Origin: Bradyrhizobium xenonodulans
GTDB taxonomy: Bacteria > Pseudomonadota > Alphaproteobacteria > Rhizobiales > Xanthobacteraceae
Assembly (NCBI RefSeq): GCF_027594865.1
Contig: NZ_CP089391.1
Location: 1,208,501 to 1,272,500 of the forward strand
Length of the DNA: 64,000 nt
Direction of reading: 5' to 3'
Both the position numbers and the translations under genes were made by a program. Positions 28,441-38,138 of the stretch are shown here, piece by piece. A model generated the notes under the pieces. The model made no database searches, had not been told where the DNA came from, and saw only the letters and a program-made list of their open reading frames with translations. The first letter of the stretch is position 1. The number at the start of each line of letters is the position of its first letter.

Positions 28441-28764
28441 ATGTACATCGCCATGAACCGCTTCCGCGTCACCAAGGGCTCTGAAGCCGCTTTCGAACAG
28501 GTCTGGCTCACGCGCGACACGTTTCTCGACGGGGTGCCGGGCTTCGTCGAATTCCACTTGCTGAAGGGCCCCGAGCTCGAGGATCACACGCTGTACGCCT
28601 CGCACACGGTCTGGGCGAACCACGCCGCGTTCGAGGCGTGGACCAAGTCGGATGCGTTCCGCGCCGCGCATCAGCGCGCCGGCGACAACAAGCCGCTCTA
28701 TCTCGGCCATCCGCAGTTCGAGGGTTTCGAGGTGATGCAGACGGTCGGACGCGGCGCGAAGTAG
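28441..28764 (+). CDS. IsdG/HmuQ-type heme-degrading monooxygenase (ABM fold)
   Basis: 107 residues of the antibiotic-biosynthesis-monooxygenase fold. The three residues that form the heme-cleaving triad in IsdG (Asn7, Trp67, His77) have close matches here: Asn6 in 'MYIAMNRF', Trp67 in 'FEAWTKS' and His77 in 'FRAAHQ'. The length also fits IsdG. Such cytoplasmic enzymes open the heme ring to release iron; Bradyrhizobium has characterised members, HmuQ and HmuD. No heme uptake genes are adjacent, so this copy is orphaned. AGGAG lies about 10 bases upstream of the ATG. Confidence 0.82.
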   Translation: MYIAMNRFRVTKGSEAAFEQVWLTRDTFLDGVPGFVEFHLLKGPELEDHTLYASHTVWANHAAFEAWTKSDAFRAAHQRAGDNKPLYLGHPQFEGFEVMQTVGRGAK

Positions 28765-28776
28765 CCGCGCCGTAGA

Positions 28777-29718
28777 TCAGCCCAGCGTAATCTTGTCGAT
28801 CTCGGCGAGATCCTCCGCGCTGAGCTTCCACGCGATCGCCTTGACGTTCTCCTCGATCTGCTCGACGCGGGTCGCGCCTGCGATCACGCTCGACACTTGC
28901 GGGCGTGCGGCGAGCCAGGAGAAGGCGAGCTCGAGCATCGAGTGCCCGCGCGCCGTCGCAAACGCCATGAGCTTCTCGACGATGTCCTCGTTGCGCGGCG
29001 TGACATAGCGGTCGCGTAGCCGCGGCGTTTGGCCGAAGCGGGTGTCGCCGGGCGCGGTCTCGCCCTTCCGGTACTTGCCGGTCAGAAGCCCGCTGGCGAG
29101 CGGGAAGAACGGCAACAGGCCGAGCTTGTATTCCTGTGCTGCCGGCAACAGATCCTTCTCGATGTCGCGCACGACGAGCGAATATTCATCCTGGCAGGAG
29201 ACGAAGCGGCCGACATTCATCGCGCGTGCGACGTACTCCGCTTCGGCGATCCGCCAGGCCGGAAAGTTCGAATTGCCGATGTAGCGGACCTTGCCCTGGC
29301 GGACGAGATCGTCGAGCGCGCGCAGGCTCTCCTCGATCGGCGTCAGCGGGTCATAATCGTGCTGCTGGTAGAGATCGATGTAGTCGGTCTTCAGCCGCTT
29401 CAGGCTCGCTTCCACGGCGGCCATGATGTAGCGGCGCGAGGCGCCCTGCCTGGTGCCGTCCTCCGCCATCGGCTTGGAATATTTCGTCGCCAGCACGATG
29501 TCCTTGCGGCGGTCGCCGAGGACAGTGCCGAGCACATTTTCCGAGCCGCCCATGTTGGAATAGATGTCGGCGGTGTCGAACAGCGTGATGCCGAGATCGA
29601 GCGCGCGATGGATCACCTTGCGCGAGGCCTCGAGGTCGATGCGCTGGCCGAAATTGTTGCAGCCGAGCCCGACCGCGGACACGCGAAGGCCGGAGGCGCC
29701 GAGATTACGAACTTCCAT
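28777..29718 (-). CDS. Aldo/keto reductase
   Basis: 313 residues from ATG 29718; the frame extends upstream to 29823 without homology. The NADPH-dependent TIM-barrel family is recognised by its catalytic tetrad: Asp48 and Tyr53 ('FDTADIYSNMGGSE'), Lys79 ('ATKYSKP') and His120 ('LYQQHD'). 'IGNSNFPAWRI' and 'SVIAGATRVEQIEENV' complete the cofactor site. It resembles the YajO/Tas-like group that reduces small aldehydes and ketones. It converges on the heme monooxygenase gene with 12 bases between stops. Substrate not predictable. Confidence 0.93.
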   Translation of the reverse strand: MEVRNLGASGLRVSAVGLGCNNFGQRIDLEASRKVIHRALDLGITLFDTADIYSNMGGSENVLGTVLGDRRKDIVLATKYSKPMAEDGTRQGASRRYIMAAVEASLKRLKTDYIDLYQQHDYDPLTPIEESLRALDDLVRQGKVRYIGNSNFPAWRIAEAEYVARAMNVGRFVSCQDEYSLVVRDIEKDLLPAAQEYKLGLLPFFPLASGLLTGKYRKGETAPGDTRFGQTPRLRDRYVTPRNEDIVEKLMAFATARGHSMLELAFSWLAARPQVSSVIAGATRVEQIEENVKAIAWKLSAEDLAEIDKITLG

Positions 29719-29821
29719 GGGAGATCCTGTCAGAGATGAGCAGCGGTGCATTGTGAGCGCCGCCCGCCACGGCAGCAAGGCGCTGCCTGCGTTGCTGCCA
29801 TGCCGACAAGGAACCGCGGGC

Positions 29822-29866
29822 AAAAAAATGCGGCCCCTGTCAGACGCGGCGACTGACGGGGACCGC
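29822..29866 (-). terminator. Rho-independent terminator of the GNAT gene
   Basis: On the minus strand, a 14-bp stem (gcggtccccgtcag / ctgacaggggccgc, one mismatch and one G-T pair) is followed by a seven-T run. It is about 100 bases past the GNAT stop. Confidence 0.85.
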
Positions 29867-29970
29867 TTTGGGGCGCTTGATCGGTGACGGGGGGCCTGAT
29901 CAGACGCAACTGCAACCTAGTCCCGGTGTGTTACGCGCCGGTGACAGCCAGAGTTATCCACAGGCGCCGA

Positions 29971-30426
29971 TCAGAAGATCTTGCGATAGACGATGAAGCC
30001 GGAGCGCTCGGCGACCTTGTCGTACAGGCGCTGCGCGGTGACGTTGGTCTCATGCGTCTGCCAGTAGACGCGGGGCGATCCCGCCAGCTTCGCCCGTTCA
30101 TAGACGCCGTAGATCAATGCCGAGGCGACGCCCTTGCCGCGCGCGGCCTCCAGCGTGAACAGATCCTGCAGATAGCAGGACGGCTCGATCGCGGTGGTGC
30201 TGCGATGAAACAGATAGTTCGTCATGCCGAGCAGCTTGCCGTCGTTCTCGGCGACCAGCCCATGCACCGGCTCATAGGCGTCGAAGAACCGCTGCCACGT
30301 CACCCGCGTGATTTCGGGCGCCAGCGCCGTCGGACCCGAGCGGCCGTAGAAGGCGTTGTAGCCGTCCCACAGCGGCAGCCATTGATCGTAGTCCTGCCGC
30401 GTGACGGGGCGAATGGTGAGTGACAT
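29971..30426 (-). CDS. GNAT-family N-acetyltransferase (1)
   Basis: 151 residues. The acetyl-CoA binding motif A is present ('LQDLFTLEAARGKGVASALIYGVYERAK', with the R/Q-x-x-G-x-G/A loop as 'RGKGVA'), followed by 'WQTHETNVTAQRLYDKVAERSGFIVYRK', the usual C-terminal signature. It probably acetylates a small amine or amino acid. It follows the PAS-domain gene on the same strand with 75 bases between, containing a hairpin whose 3' arm includes the ribosome binding site (see findings). Substrate unknown. Confidence 0.9.
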   Translation of the reverse strand: MSLTIRPVTRQDYDQWLPLWDGYNAFYGRSGPTALAPEITRVTWQRFFDAYEPVHGLVAENDGKLLGMTNYLFHRSTTAIEPSCYLQDLFTLEAARGKGVASALIYGVYERAKLAGSPRVYWQTHETNVTAQRLYDKVAERSGFIVYRKIF

Positions 30427-30432
30427 GTGAAG

Positions 30433-30467
30433 ATCCCGCGAACGATGAAGCGTCCTTCATACGGGAT
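30433..30467 (-). promoter_or_regulatory. Hairpin overlapping the ribosome site of the GNAT gene
   Basis: Outer arms atcccg / cgggat (30433-30438, 30462-30467) and inner arms atgaag / cttcat (30445-30460). In the minus-strand RNA the last arm, CGGGAT, ends 6 bases before the GNAT ATG and includes the only Shine-Dalgarno-like sequence. Confidence 0.4.
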
Positions 30468-30501
30468 GATGGGTGAGTGGATCAATCGCGCAAGTGCCGC
30501 C

Positions 30502-31326
30502 TCACTCCGCGACGCGCAGATACCGGATCAGCTTGCGGTTCGCGGGATCCCGCAGCGAGCGGTAGTAGTCGGCGCGTGCGGGCGCGTCGGTGTGGCGCAC
30601 GAGGTCGGTCACCGGCGTGTAGCTCAGCATGCGCCCGCCGTCGGGCAGCGCGGCACAGACGAAGCGCAGCACCTCGCCGTTGCGTAAGGCGATGTTGATC
30701 GGCGTGGCATCGCCGGTCCGCACCATCTCCATGCGCTGGGCGATGAAGGTGCCGAGCTCGTCCTCGGGCAGCTCGAACGCGCCGGTGTCGCGGCCGTGGT
30801 ACATCAGTGCGATGAAGGGCGGCTTGCCGTCGGCCACTTCGTCCGGCAGCGCAAAATAGTCGCGGAACGCACGGTTGATGAATTCGGCGCGCGTCTCGGC
30901 ATCGAGCAGCACGATGCCGATATCGACCTGGTCGAGCGCCGCCGACAGCCGCGCGGCGGTGGCGTGGCTCTGGCGCTCGGCGGCAAAGGAGCCGAGCAGC
31001 CGCTCGCGCATCAGGCCGGTGATGCCTGCGGTGCCGATCGCCGTCGCAGCCAGGAGGCCGAGCTGGACAAGATCGCCCGGCGCATGGAAGGGAACGCCGC
31101 TGCGGTTGAGGACGATCAGCGCCGCTCCGATCACCGCGAGCGCTGCACTGGTGATGGCGGAGGCGAAACCCGACAGCGCGCCGGCGAGCGCTACGATGCA
31201 GACGAACAGCGGCGCAAGTGACGGAGCTAGTGACGGCGTGGGGATAAAGCGATCGAAAAGCATCGCCAGCAGCGGGGTCGCTGCCGTCAGCACGGGACCG
31301 GAGATCGCACGCCATCCGAACCGCAT
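30502..31326 (-). CDS. Membrane protein with C-terminal PAS domain, no output domain
   Basis: 274 residues. Four hydrophobic segments occupy residues about 10-110 and resemble the DUF4118/KdpD-type sensor bundle ('LAGALSGFASAITSAALAVIGAAL'). A coiled linker ('ERQSHATAARLSAALDQVDIGIVLLDAETRAEFINRAF') leads into a PAS fold (residues about 125-240) with 'YFALPDEVADGKPPF' and 'LRFVCAALPDGGRMLSYTPVTD'. No kinase, GGDEF, EAL or receiver domain follows: the protein ends 'LIRYLRVAE'. It may be an inhibitory or scaffold sensor, or a truncated relative of a sensor kinase. The GNAT gene is downstream on the same strand. Confidence 0.8.
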   Translation of the reverse strand: MRFGWRAISGPVLTAATPLLAMLFDRFIPTPSLAPSLAPLFVCIVALAGALSGFASAITSAALAVIGAALIVLNRSGVPFHAPGDLVQLGLLAATAIGTAGITGLMRERLLGSFAAERQSHATAARLSAALDQVDIGIVLLDAETRAEFINRAFRDYFALPDEVADGKPPFIALMYHGRDTGAFELPEDELGTFIAQRMEMVRTGDATPINIALRNGEVLRFVCAALPDGGRMLSYTPVTDLVRHTDAPARADYYRSLRDPANRKLIRYLRVAE

Positions 31327-31455
31327 GGGCCTGTCTCGTTCCTCCCCGAACGAGGTAAGGCGGCAACACTGACTGATCGTTGCGCTGGTGGCGTGCGAAT
31401 TCGTGCGGAAGACTTAAGCGGCGGCTGCGACGACCTGCAAAGCTTTCAGATGATT

Positions 31456-31614
31456 TTAGACCAAATGCACGTGCCTGACGCGCTGCTGAAGCGTTGGTGC
31501 ATTCAACGTCGATGTTCCCGAGGTCTTGCGCATGCCGGTGAAGATCAGCAGCGATGCCGCGACCAGGATGGCCGCAGTCAGGGTGATTGCAACGACGACC
31601 ACAGGTGATTTCAT
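31456..31614 (-). CDS. Micro-protein with one membrane helix (52 aa)
   Basis: 52 residues, ATG 31614, with GGGA 5-6 bases upstream. A hydrophobic helix starts almost at the N-terminus (residues 4-27) and is followed by a polar, basic tail ('GMRKTSGTSTLNAP...QQRVRHVHLV'). The topology suggests N-out/C-in or an uncleaved signal anchor. Not recognised. It lies 73 bases after a second micro-protein on the same strand. Confidence 0.45.
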   Translation of the reverse strand: MKSPVVVVAITLTAAILVAASLLIFTGMRKTSGTSTLNAPTLQQRVRHVHLV

Positions 31615-31687
31615 CGATGTCCCATCGCGATGCCGTCAGGCGCGGGGCCGCGCGGCACCTTGAAGGTTATTCAGGATGAAACGGGGA

Positions 31688-31864
31688 TCAGACCGGCAGA
31701 CCCATCGCCATGGTCGCCTTGGTCGACAGCACCGTCAGGGTGACGATTAGGCACAGCGAGAGTGCAGCGACGGCGAGCGAGGCCGCGACCGCATTGGTCA
31801 GCCGGGAAGACGCGACGGTAGCGGGGTGGCCTTGAAAGCCTGCCGTGCCGGACGCCCGAATCAT
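31688..31864 (-). CDS. Micro-protein with one membrane helix (58 aa)
   Basis: 58 residues from ATG 31864, with AAGGA 8 bases upstream. A polar N-terminus (MIRASGTAGFQGHPATVASSRLTN) precedes one hydrophobic helix (residues about 24-46, including 'AVAALSLCLIVTLTVL') and a short tail 'STKATMAMGLPV'. No family is recognised. Good start signal, position and topology argue it is real; codon bias is normal for the region. Confidence 0.5.
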   Translation of the reverse strand: MIRASGTAGFQGHPATVASSRLTNAVAASLAVAALSLCLIVTLTVLSTKATMAMGLPV

Positions 31865-32019
31865 GGTCTAAATCCTTCAACGTGCGAGCGAATCACCCGC
31901 GACATTGAACAATTTCACCGTTTCAACCGGCAATATTGCGGCGGCCATTCCGCTGAAAGTGGCGGGATTGCGGCGAAAGGGAACGTTATGCCCGTTATTA
32001 ACCAGAACGGGATTGCCGG

Positions 32020-32670
32020 TCAGGCGCTTGCTGCGATACTGGCGGGGTCGTCGATGTCGGCCGGGCGCCAGTCCATCGAGACGAAGCCGGGCGCGGCTTC
32101 GACCCGCTTCAGCCAGTCCCGGATCGCCGGGAACGGCGCCAAGTCGAAGTCGCAGCGGTCGGCGAGGTGGGTGTAGCCGTACAGCGCGATGTCGGCGACC
32201 GTCAGCTGGCGGGCGGCGAAATAGGCGTTGGTCTTGAGGTGGTTCTCCATCACCTGAAGCGCGCCGTAGCCGCGCTCCATCCAGTCTTCCAGCGAGTGGG
32301 TCTGGAGATCGCGGCCGCCCCTGACCAGCGACAGCCAGAAATAGGCCGCGCCGATGTTCGGCTCGAGCGCGTGCTGCTCGAAGAACATCCATTGCAGCGC
32401 GTCAGCGCGGTCGATGCGGTTCTCCGGCGCGAGCGGCGTGCCGACGGCGACGTACCAGAGGATGGCGTTGGACTCGGCGAGATAGCGGTCGTCGCCGACC
32501 TCGAGCAGCGGCACCTGGCCCGACGGGTTCTTGGTCAGGAAATCAGGCGTGCGGCTCTCGCCGCGCAGAATGTCCACCTCGACCGCTTCGTAGGGCACGT
32601 TCAAAAGCGCCAGCGCAAGGCGGACCTTGTAGCTGTTGCCGGAGCGTTGCATCGAATAGAGCTTGTACAT
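32020..32670 (-). CDS. Glutathione S-transferase-like protein (2)
   Basis: 216 residues from ATG 32670. The thioredoxin-fold half shows 'MYKLYSMQRSGNSYKVRLALALLNVPY' (catalytic Ser in 'SGNS' position) and 'NPSGQVPLLEVGDDRYLAESNAILWYVA', the glutathione-binding cis-Pro and Glu-Ser motifs. The helical half has 'LTVADIALYGYTHLADRCDFDLAPFPAI', with the N-capping box Asp. It resembles beta-class or Gtt-like enzymes for detoxification or dehalogenation. The same signature is shared with the copy at 49055. It is a single gene. Confidence 0.92.
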   Translation of the reverse strand: MYKLYSMQRSGNSYKVRLALALLNVPYEAVEVDILRGESRTPDFLTKNPSGQVPLLEVGDDRYLAESNAILWYVAVGTPLAPENRIDRADALQWMFFEQHALEPNIGAAYFWLSLVRGGRDLQTHSLEDWMERGYGALQVMENHLKTNAYFAARQLTVADIALYGYTHLADRCDFDLAPFPAIRDWLKRVEAAPGFVSMDWRPADIDDPASIAASA

Positions 32671-34437
<1,767 letters not shown>

Positions 34438-34457
34438 GCCTGTCGCGACCGACGTTG

Positions 34458-34485
34458 AAAAGGCCCGCTTCGGCGGGCCTTTTTT
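34458..34485 (+). terminator. Rho-independent terminator after aatA
   Basis: Perfect 11-bp stem aaaaggcccgc / gcgggcctttt with a TTCG tetraloop and T-run. Confidence 0.94.
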
Positions 34486-34530
34486 GTGTCGGAGTCGGAT
34501 GGACTTTTGACGGAGGCGGCATCGTGCCTT

Positions 34531-34702
34531 GCCCCTCACCCGGATCGCGCCGAACGATTGCTGCGCATCGCCGCGACGATCCGACCTCTCCCCGCAAAGG
34601 ACGGGGAGAGGTTGAGAAGCTCGGCGACGCTGCTCGCATGTAAGGGACGCACCGCTCGCGCACTCCCTCGCTTCGTTCTTACGGAGAGGGTGGGGTGAGG
34701 GG
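34531..34702. repeat. Intergenic palindromic repeat (same family as 21983-22120)
   Basis: Outer arms cccctcaccc / gggtggggtgagggg, with an inner cctctccccgc-aag-ggacggggagagg hairpin. Confidence 0.78.
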
Positions 34703-34823
34703 CTTCTCTCCGCGAATTCCATATGTCCGATCTGGTCCCCACAACACTCTTGTGGCATAGACCATCGCGCGGCGTGTGCCGCGCCCGCTCTGCCCGCATT
34801 CCATTCATCGCCGGAGATCTTTC

Positions 34824-35306
34824 ATGCGCCGCTCACTCCTCCTCGCCGGACTCACAGTCGCGAGCCTCGTGGCCTCCGTCGCGAACAGCGGCGCGCAGCA
34901 GCAGCGGATGGCGCGGGTCGGCGTGCTCGAATGCCGCGGCGGCGCCAGCGTCGGCTTCATCGTGGGATCGGTGACCCATCTCGGCTGCGTGTTGCGCGCC
35001 GACGGCTTGCCGGACGACCGCTATGTCGCGACCATCCGCAAAGTCGGTCTCGACATCGGCATCACCCAGGAGACGGCTCTGGCGTGGGGCGTGTTCGCAC
35101 CGGTCGACCGGCTCGGCCCCGGCGACCTCTCGGGCAATTATGCGGGCGCGCAGGGCAGCGCCTCGGTCGGCGTCGGTCTCGGCGGCAACGTGCTGGTCGG
35201 CGGCTCCAACAATTCGATCGCGCTCCAGCCGCTCAGCGTGCAGGGCCAGGTCGGCCTCAACGTCGCCGCTGGTCTGGAGAGCCTGGAACTCCGTCCGGGC
35301 CGTTAA
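34824..35306 (+). CDS. DUF992 family exported protein
   Basis: 160 residues from ATG 34824 (GGAG 7 bases upstream), with a signal peptide cleaved near 'NSGA-QQQ'. The mature part shows the DUF992 pattern: 'ARVGVLECRGGASVGFIVGSVTHLGCVLR' (two conserved Cys), 'LAWGVFAPV', 'GDLSGNYAGAQGSASVGVGLGGNVLVGGSNNSIALQPLSVQ', and a final 'GLNVAAGLESLELRP'. The family is confined to Rhizobiales-like genomes and is probably periplasmic or outer-membrane associated, function unknown. The next gene starts 153 bases downstream. Confidence 0.88.
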   Translation: MRRSLLLAGLTVASLVASVANSGAQQQRMARVGVLECRGGASVGFIVGSVTHLGCVLRADGLPDDRYVATIRKVGLDIGITQETALAWGVFAPVDRLGPGDLSGNYAGAQGSASVGVGLGGNVLVGGSNNSIALQPLSVQGQVGLNVAAGLESLELRPGR

Positions 35307-35459
35307 CAAGTTCGCCTGTGCGGATCGCGTCGCTCCGACGCGATTCCGACAACGACGCACCGCAGCGACGTTTGATGCTTGCCAAATCTCGGGGACGGGC
35401 AGAGCATCTGCGGTTGCCGACCCAATCATGGGCCGAGCTCCACACCAAGGAGGCGGCGA

Positions 35460-37508
35460 ATGGGACAAGACGTCAGAAGTCCCCGAGGTCCACGGTGCAT
35501 CGCGCTGGTGGGCCCATTCCAAAGCGGTAAAACCACACTTCTCGAAGCAATATTGGCGCGAACCGGCGCCATCCCGCGCGCCGGCAGCGTCGACGCCGGA
35601 ACTTCCGTCGGCGACGCCACGCCGGAGGCCCGTCATCACAAGATGACCGTCGGCCTCACTGCTGCCACCACGAGTTTCATGGGCGACAGCTATACCTTCC
35701 TCGATTGTCCCGGTTCCGTCGAATTCGCCCACGACATGCGCGCCGCGCTGCCCGCGGTCGACGCCGCGATCGTGGTCTGCGAGGCCGACGAGAAGAAGCT
35801 GCCGCAGCTTCAGATCATCCTGCGCGAGCTGGAGGAGCTGAAGATCCCGCGTTTCCTGTTCCTCAACAAGATCGATCGCGCCAACAACCGCATCCGCGAA
35901 ACGCTCGCCATGCTCCAGCCCGCCTCGCGCGTGCCGCTGGTGCTGCGCCAGATCCCGATCTGGAAGGACGAGCTGATCGAGGGCTTCGTCGATCTCGCGC
36001 TGGAGCGCGCATTCGTCTACCGCGAGCACAAGGCCTCCGAAGTGGTCGCGCTCGAAGGCGGCAATCTCGATCGCGAGAAGGAAGCTCGCTTCTCGATGCT
36101 GGAGAAGCTCGCCGACCACGACGACGCGCTGATGGAGCAGTTGCTCGAAGACATCCAGCCGCCGCGCGATGCGGTGTTCGACGATCTCGCCCGCGAATTG
36201 CGCGAGGGGCTGATCTGCCCCGTGCTGCTGGGCGCTGCCGCGCGCGAGAACGGCGTGCTGCGTTTGATGAAGGCGCTGCGTCACGAGGCGCCGGGCGTTG
36301 CGGAGACGGCAAAACGTCTCGGCGTTCCCGAGACCAGGGACGCGCTCGGTTTCGTCTTCAAGACGCTGCATTCGCAGCACGGCGGCAAGCTGTCGCTGAC
36401 GCGGCTGCTCGCCGGCCGTCTCGACGACGGTGCGACCGTGCAATCCTCCTCCGGCGGAGCGGGCCGCATCTCCGGCATCCTTGCCGTCAACGGCGCCTAC
36501 GACACCAAGCGCGCGGCGGCGGAAGCCGGCGACACGGTGGCGCTCGCCAAAGTCGATCCGATCAAGACCGGTGACACGGTCTCGAACGGCAAGACCCCGC
36601 CGGCGGCGCTCGCAGCCAGCGAGCCGACGCCGCCTGTGCTCGCGATCTCGGTTGCGGCCACCGATCGCAAGGACGACGTCAAGCTCGGCCAGGCGCTGAC
36701 GCGGCTGCACGAGGAGGATCCCTCGCTCGTCATCGTGATGAACGCCCAGACCCACGACACCGTGCTGTGGGGGCAGGGCGAGATGCACTTACGCGTCGCC
36801 AGCGAGCGGCTGCGCGACCGCTTCGGCGTCAAGATCGCCTCGCATCCGCCTGCGATCGGCTACCAGGAGACCATTCGCAAGCCGATCGTCCAGCGCGGCC
36901 GCCACAAGAAGCAGTCCGGCGGCCACGGTCAGTTCGGCGACGTCGTTCTCGACATCAGGCCGCTGCCGCGCGGCGAGGGGTTCAAGTTCGCCGAGAAGGT
37001 CGTCGGCGGTGCCGTGCCGCGCAATTACATCGGCGCGGTGGAAGAAGGCGTCGTCGACGGATTGACGCGCGGTCCGCTCGGTTTCCCCGTCACCGATGTG
37101 CAGGTGACGCTGACCGACGGCTCCTATCACAGCGTCGATTCCTCCGACCTCGCCTTCCGCACGGCGGCGCGGGTCGGGCTCAACGAAGGTCTGCCGCACT
37201 GCCAGTCGGTGCTGCTGGAGCCGATCCACGTGGTCGAGATCGTCTGCCCGACCGACGCCACCGCCAAGATCAACGCGATCCTGTCGGCGCGGCGCGGCCA
37301 GATCCTCGGCTTCGACACCCGCGACGGCTGGAGCGGATGGGACTGCGTCCGCGCCATGATGCCGGAAGCGGAGATCGGCGAGCTCATCGTCGAGCTGCGC
37401 TCGGCCACCGCCGGTGCTGGCAGCTTCACCCGTCAGTTCGACCACATGGCCGAAGTCACGGGACGCGCCGCCGACCAGATCATCGCCGCGCACCAGCACG
37501 CGGCGTAA
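35460..37508 (+). CDS. EF-G-like translational GTPase paralogue lacking the catalytic His
   Basis: 682 residues from ATG 35460, after a perfect AAGGAGG at 6 bases. Domain order follows EF-G: GTPase domain (P-loop 'GPFQSGKTT', residues about 17-25; 'FLNKID' for G4), a beta-barrel domain II, then domains III-V with the domain-IV entry 'GGHGQFGDVVLDI'. Switch II reads 'FLDCPGSVEF', where true EF-G has D-[TA]-P-G-H; the His that activates the hydrolytic water is Ser. Switch I is also unlike the 'RGITI' consensus ('KMTVGLTAATT'). It is therefore a divergent EF-G2/tetracycline-protection-like factor, not the essential FusA. Ligand and role unknown. Confidence 0.88.
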   Translation: MGQDVRSPRGPRCIALVGPFQSGKTTLLEAILARTGAIPRAGSVDAGTSVGDATPEARHHKMTVGLTAATTSFMGDSYTFLDCPGSVEFAHDMRAALPAVDAAIVVCEADEKKLPQLQIILRELEELKIPRFLFLNKIDRANNRIRETLAMLQPASRVPLVLRQIPIWKDELIEGFVDLALERAFVYREHKASEVVALEGGNLDREKEARFSMLEKLADHDDALMEQLLEDIQPPRDAVFDDLARELREGLICPVLLGAAARENGVLRLMKALRHEAPGVAETAKRLGVPETRDALGFVFKTLHSQHGGKLSLTRLLAGRLDDGATVQSSSGGAGRISGILAVNGAYDTKRAAAEAGDTVALAKVDPIKTGDTVSNGKTPPAALAASEPTPPVLAISVAATDRKDDVKLGQALTRLHEEDPSLVIVMNAQTHDTVLWGQGEMHLRVASERLRDRFGVKIASHPPAIGYQETIRKPIVQRGRHKKQSGGHGQFGDVVLDIRPLPRGEGFKFAEKVVGGAVPRNYIGAVEEGVVDGLTRGPLGFPVTDVQVTLTDGSYHSVDSSDLAFRTAARVGLNEGLPHCQSVLLEPIHVVEIVCPTDATAKINAILSARRGQILGFDTRDGWSGWDCVRAMMPEAEIGELIVELRSATAGAGSFTRQFDHMAEVTGRAADQIIAAHQHAA

Positions 37509-37543
37509 CCGGCGTCGCATAGTAAGGGAGGCACCACTCTCTC

Positions 37544-37587
37544 TCTCCCTCTCCCCGTTCTTGCGGGGAGAGGGTGGGGTGAGGGGG
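37544..37587. repeat. Intergenic palindromic repeat, single hairpin of the 21983-22120 family
   Basis: ccctctccccg-ttcttg-cggggagaggg followed by tggggtgaggggg. Confidence 0.78.
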
Positions 37588-37689
37588 TATCTCCGCGCGT
37601 GCGGTGGTTTCCATGGGCTGAGCCTCTCTCCACGCGGCAATGACGGGGAAACAATTGGGGCCTCGTGAAGCCCTTGCGCTCAGCCCTAG

Positions 37690-37708
37690 ATGATGTATTT
37701 TACATCAT
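37690..37708. promoter_or_regulatory. Perfect palindrome, candidate operator of the small HTH regulator
   Basis: ATGATGTA-TTT-TACATCAT: 8-bp arms with a 3-bp spacer, in an AT-rich stretch about 50 bases upstream of the HTH gene's GTG start. The position fits autoregulation. Confidence 0.55.
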
Positions 37709-37756
37709 TGTATATGGGTGAAATATCACTTATAAGCTTTAATACGTGAGGCCAAG

Positions 37757-38029
37757 GTGATCACGTCATTCCAGATGCGGGCAGCCCGCGCGCTGCTCGG
37801 CATTGACCAGAGGACCTTGGCGGAACTTGCAGGCGTGTCGCTGCCGACCATCCAGCGGATGGAGGCGAGCACCGGCAACGTTCGTGGCGTGGTCGAGACC
37901 TTGATGAGGGTGGTCGATGCGTTCGAGCGGGCCGGCGTCGAGCTGATCGGCGAACAGGCGCGCAGCGACAGCGGCGGACGCGGCGTTCGGCTGAAAGAGC
38001 CGGGGCCGCCACGCCGGGGTGGGGCGTGA
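37757..38029 (+). CDS. Small XRE-type HTH regulator (90 aa)
   Basis: 90 residues starting at GTG 37757 (GAGG 5-8 bases upstream). Residues about 7-65 form a compact HTH domain: 'RAARALLGIDQRTLAELAGVSLPTIQRMEAS', then 'VVETLMRVVDAFERAGVELI', the pattern of single-domain Cro/C1-like proteins. The Arg/Gly-rich tail ('RSDSGGRGVRLKEPGPPRRGG') is probably disordered and may touch DNA. It is upstream of the SulP gene but with its own AT-rich control region, which holds a perfect palindrome. It may repress itself and possibly the transporter. Confidence 0.85.
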   Translation: MITSFQMRAARALLGIDQRTLAELAGVSLPTIQRMEASTGNVRGVVETLMRVVDAFERAGVELIGEQARSDSGGRGVRLKEPGPPRRGGA

Positions 38030-38138
38030 TCCCGCGATGATCATGCCCGGAAGCAGGTTGAACTAACGCACCGTCGCGCCGAAGCACGCGGCCGCACGAT
38101 GCATCGGAGCGTTGTGGGCAGCGGAGCACTTTGCTGAA

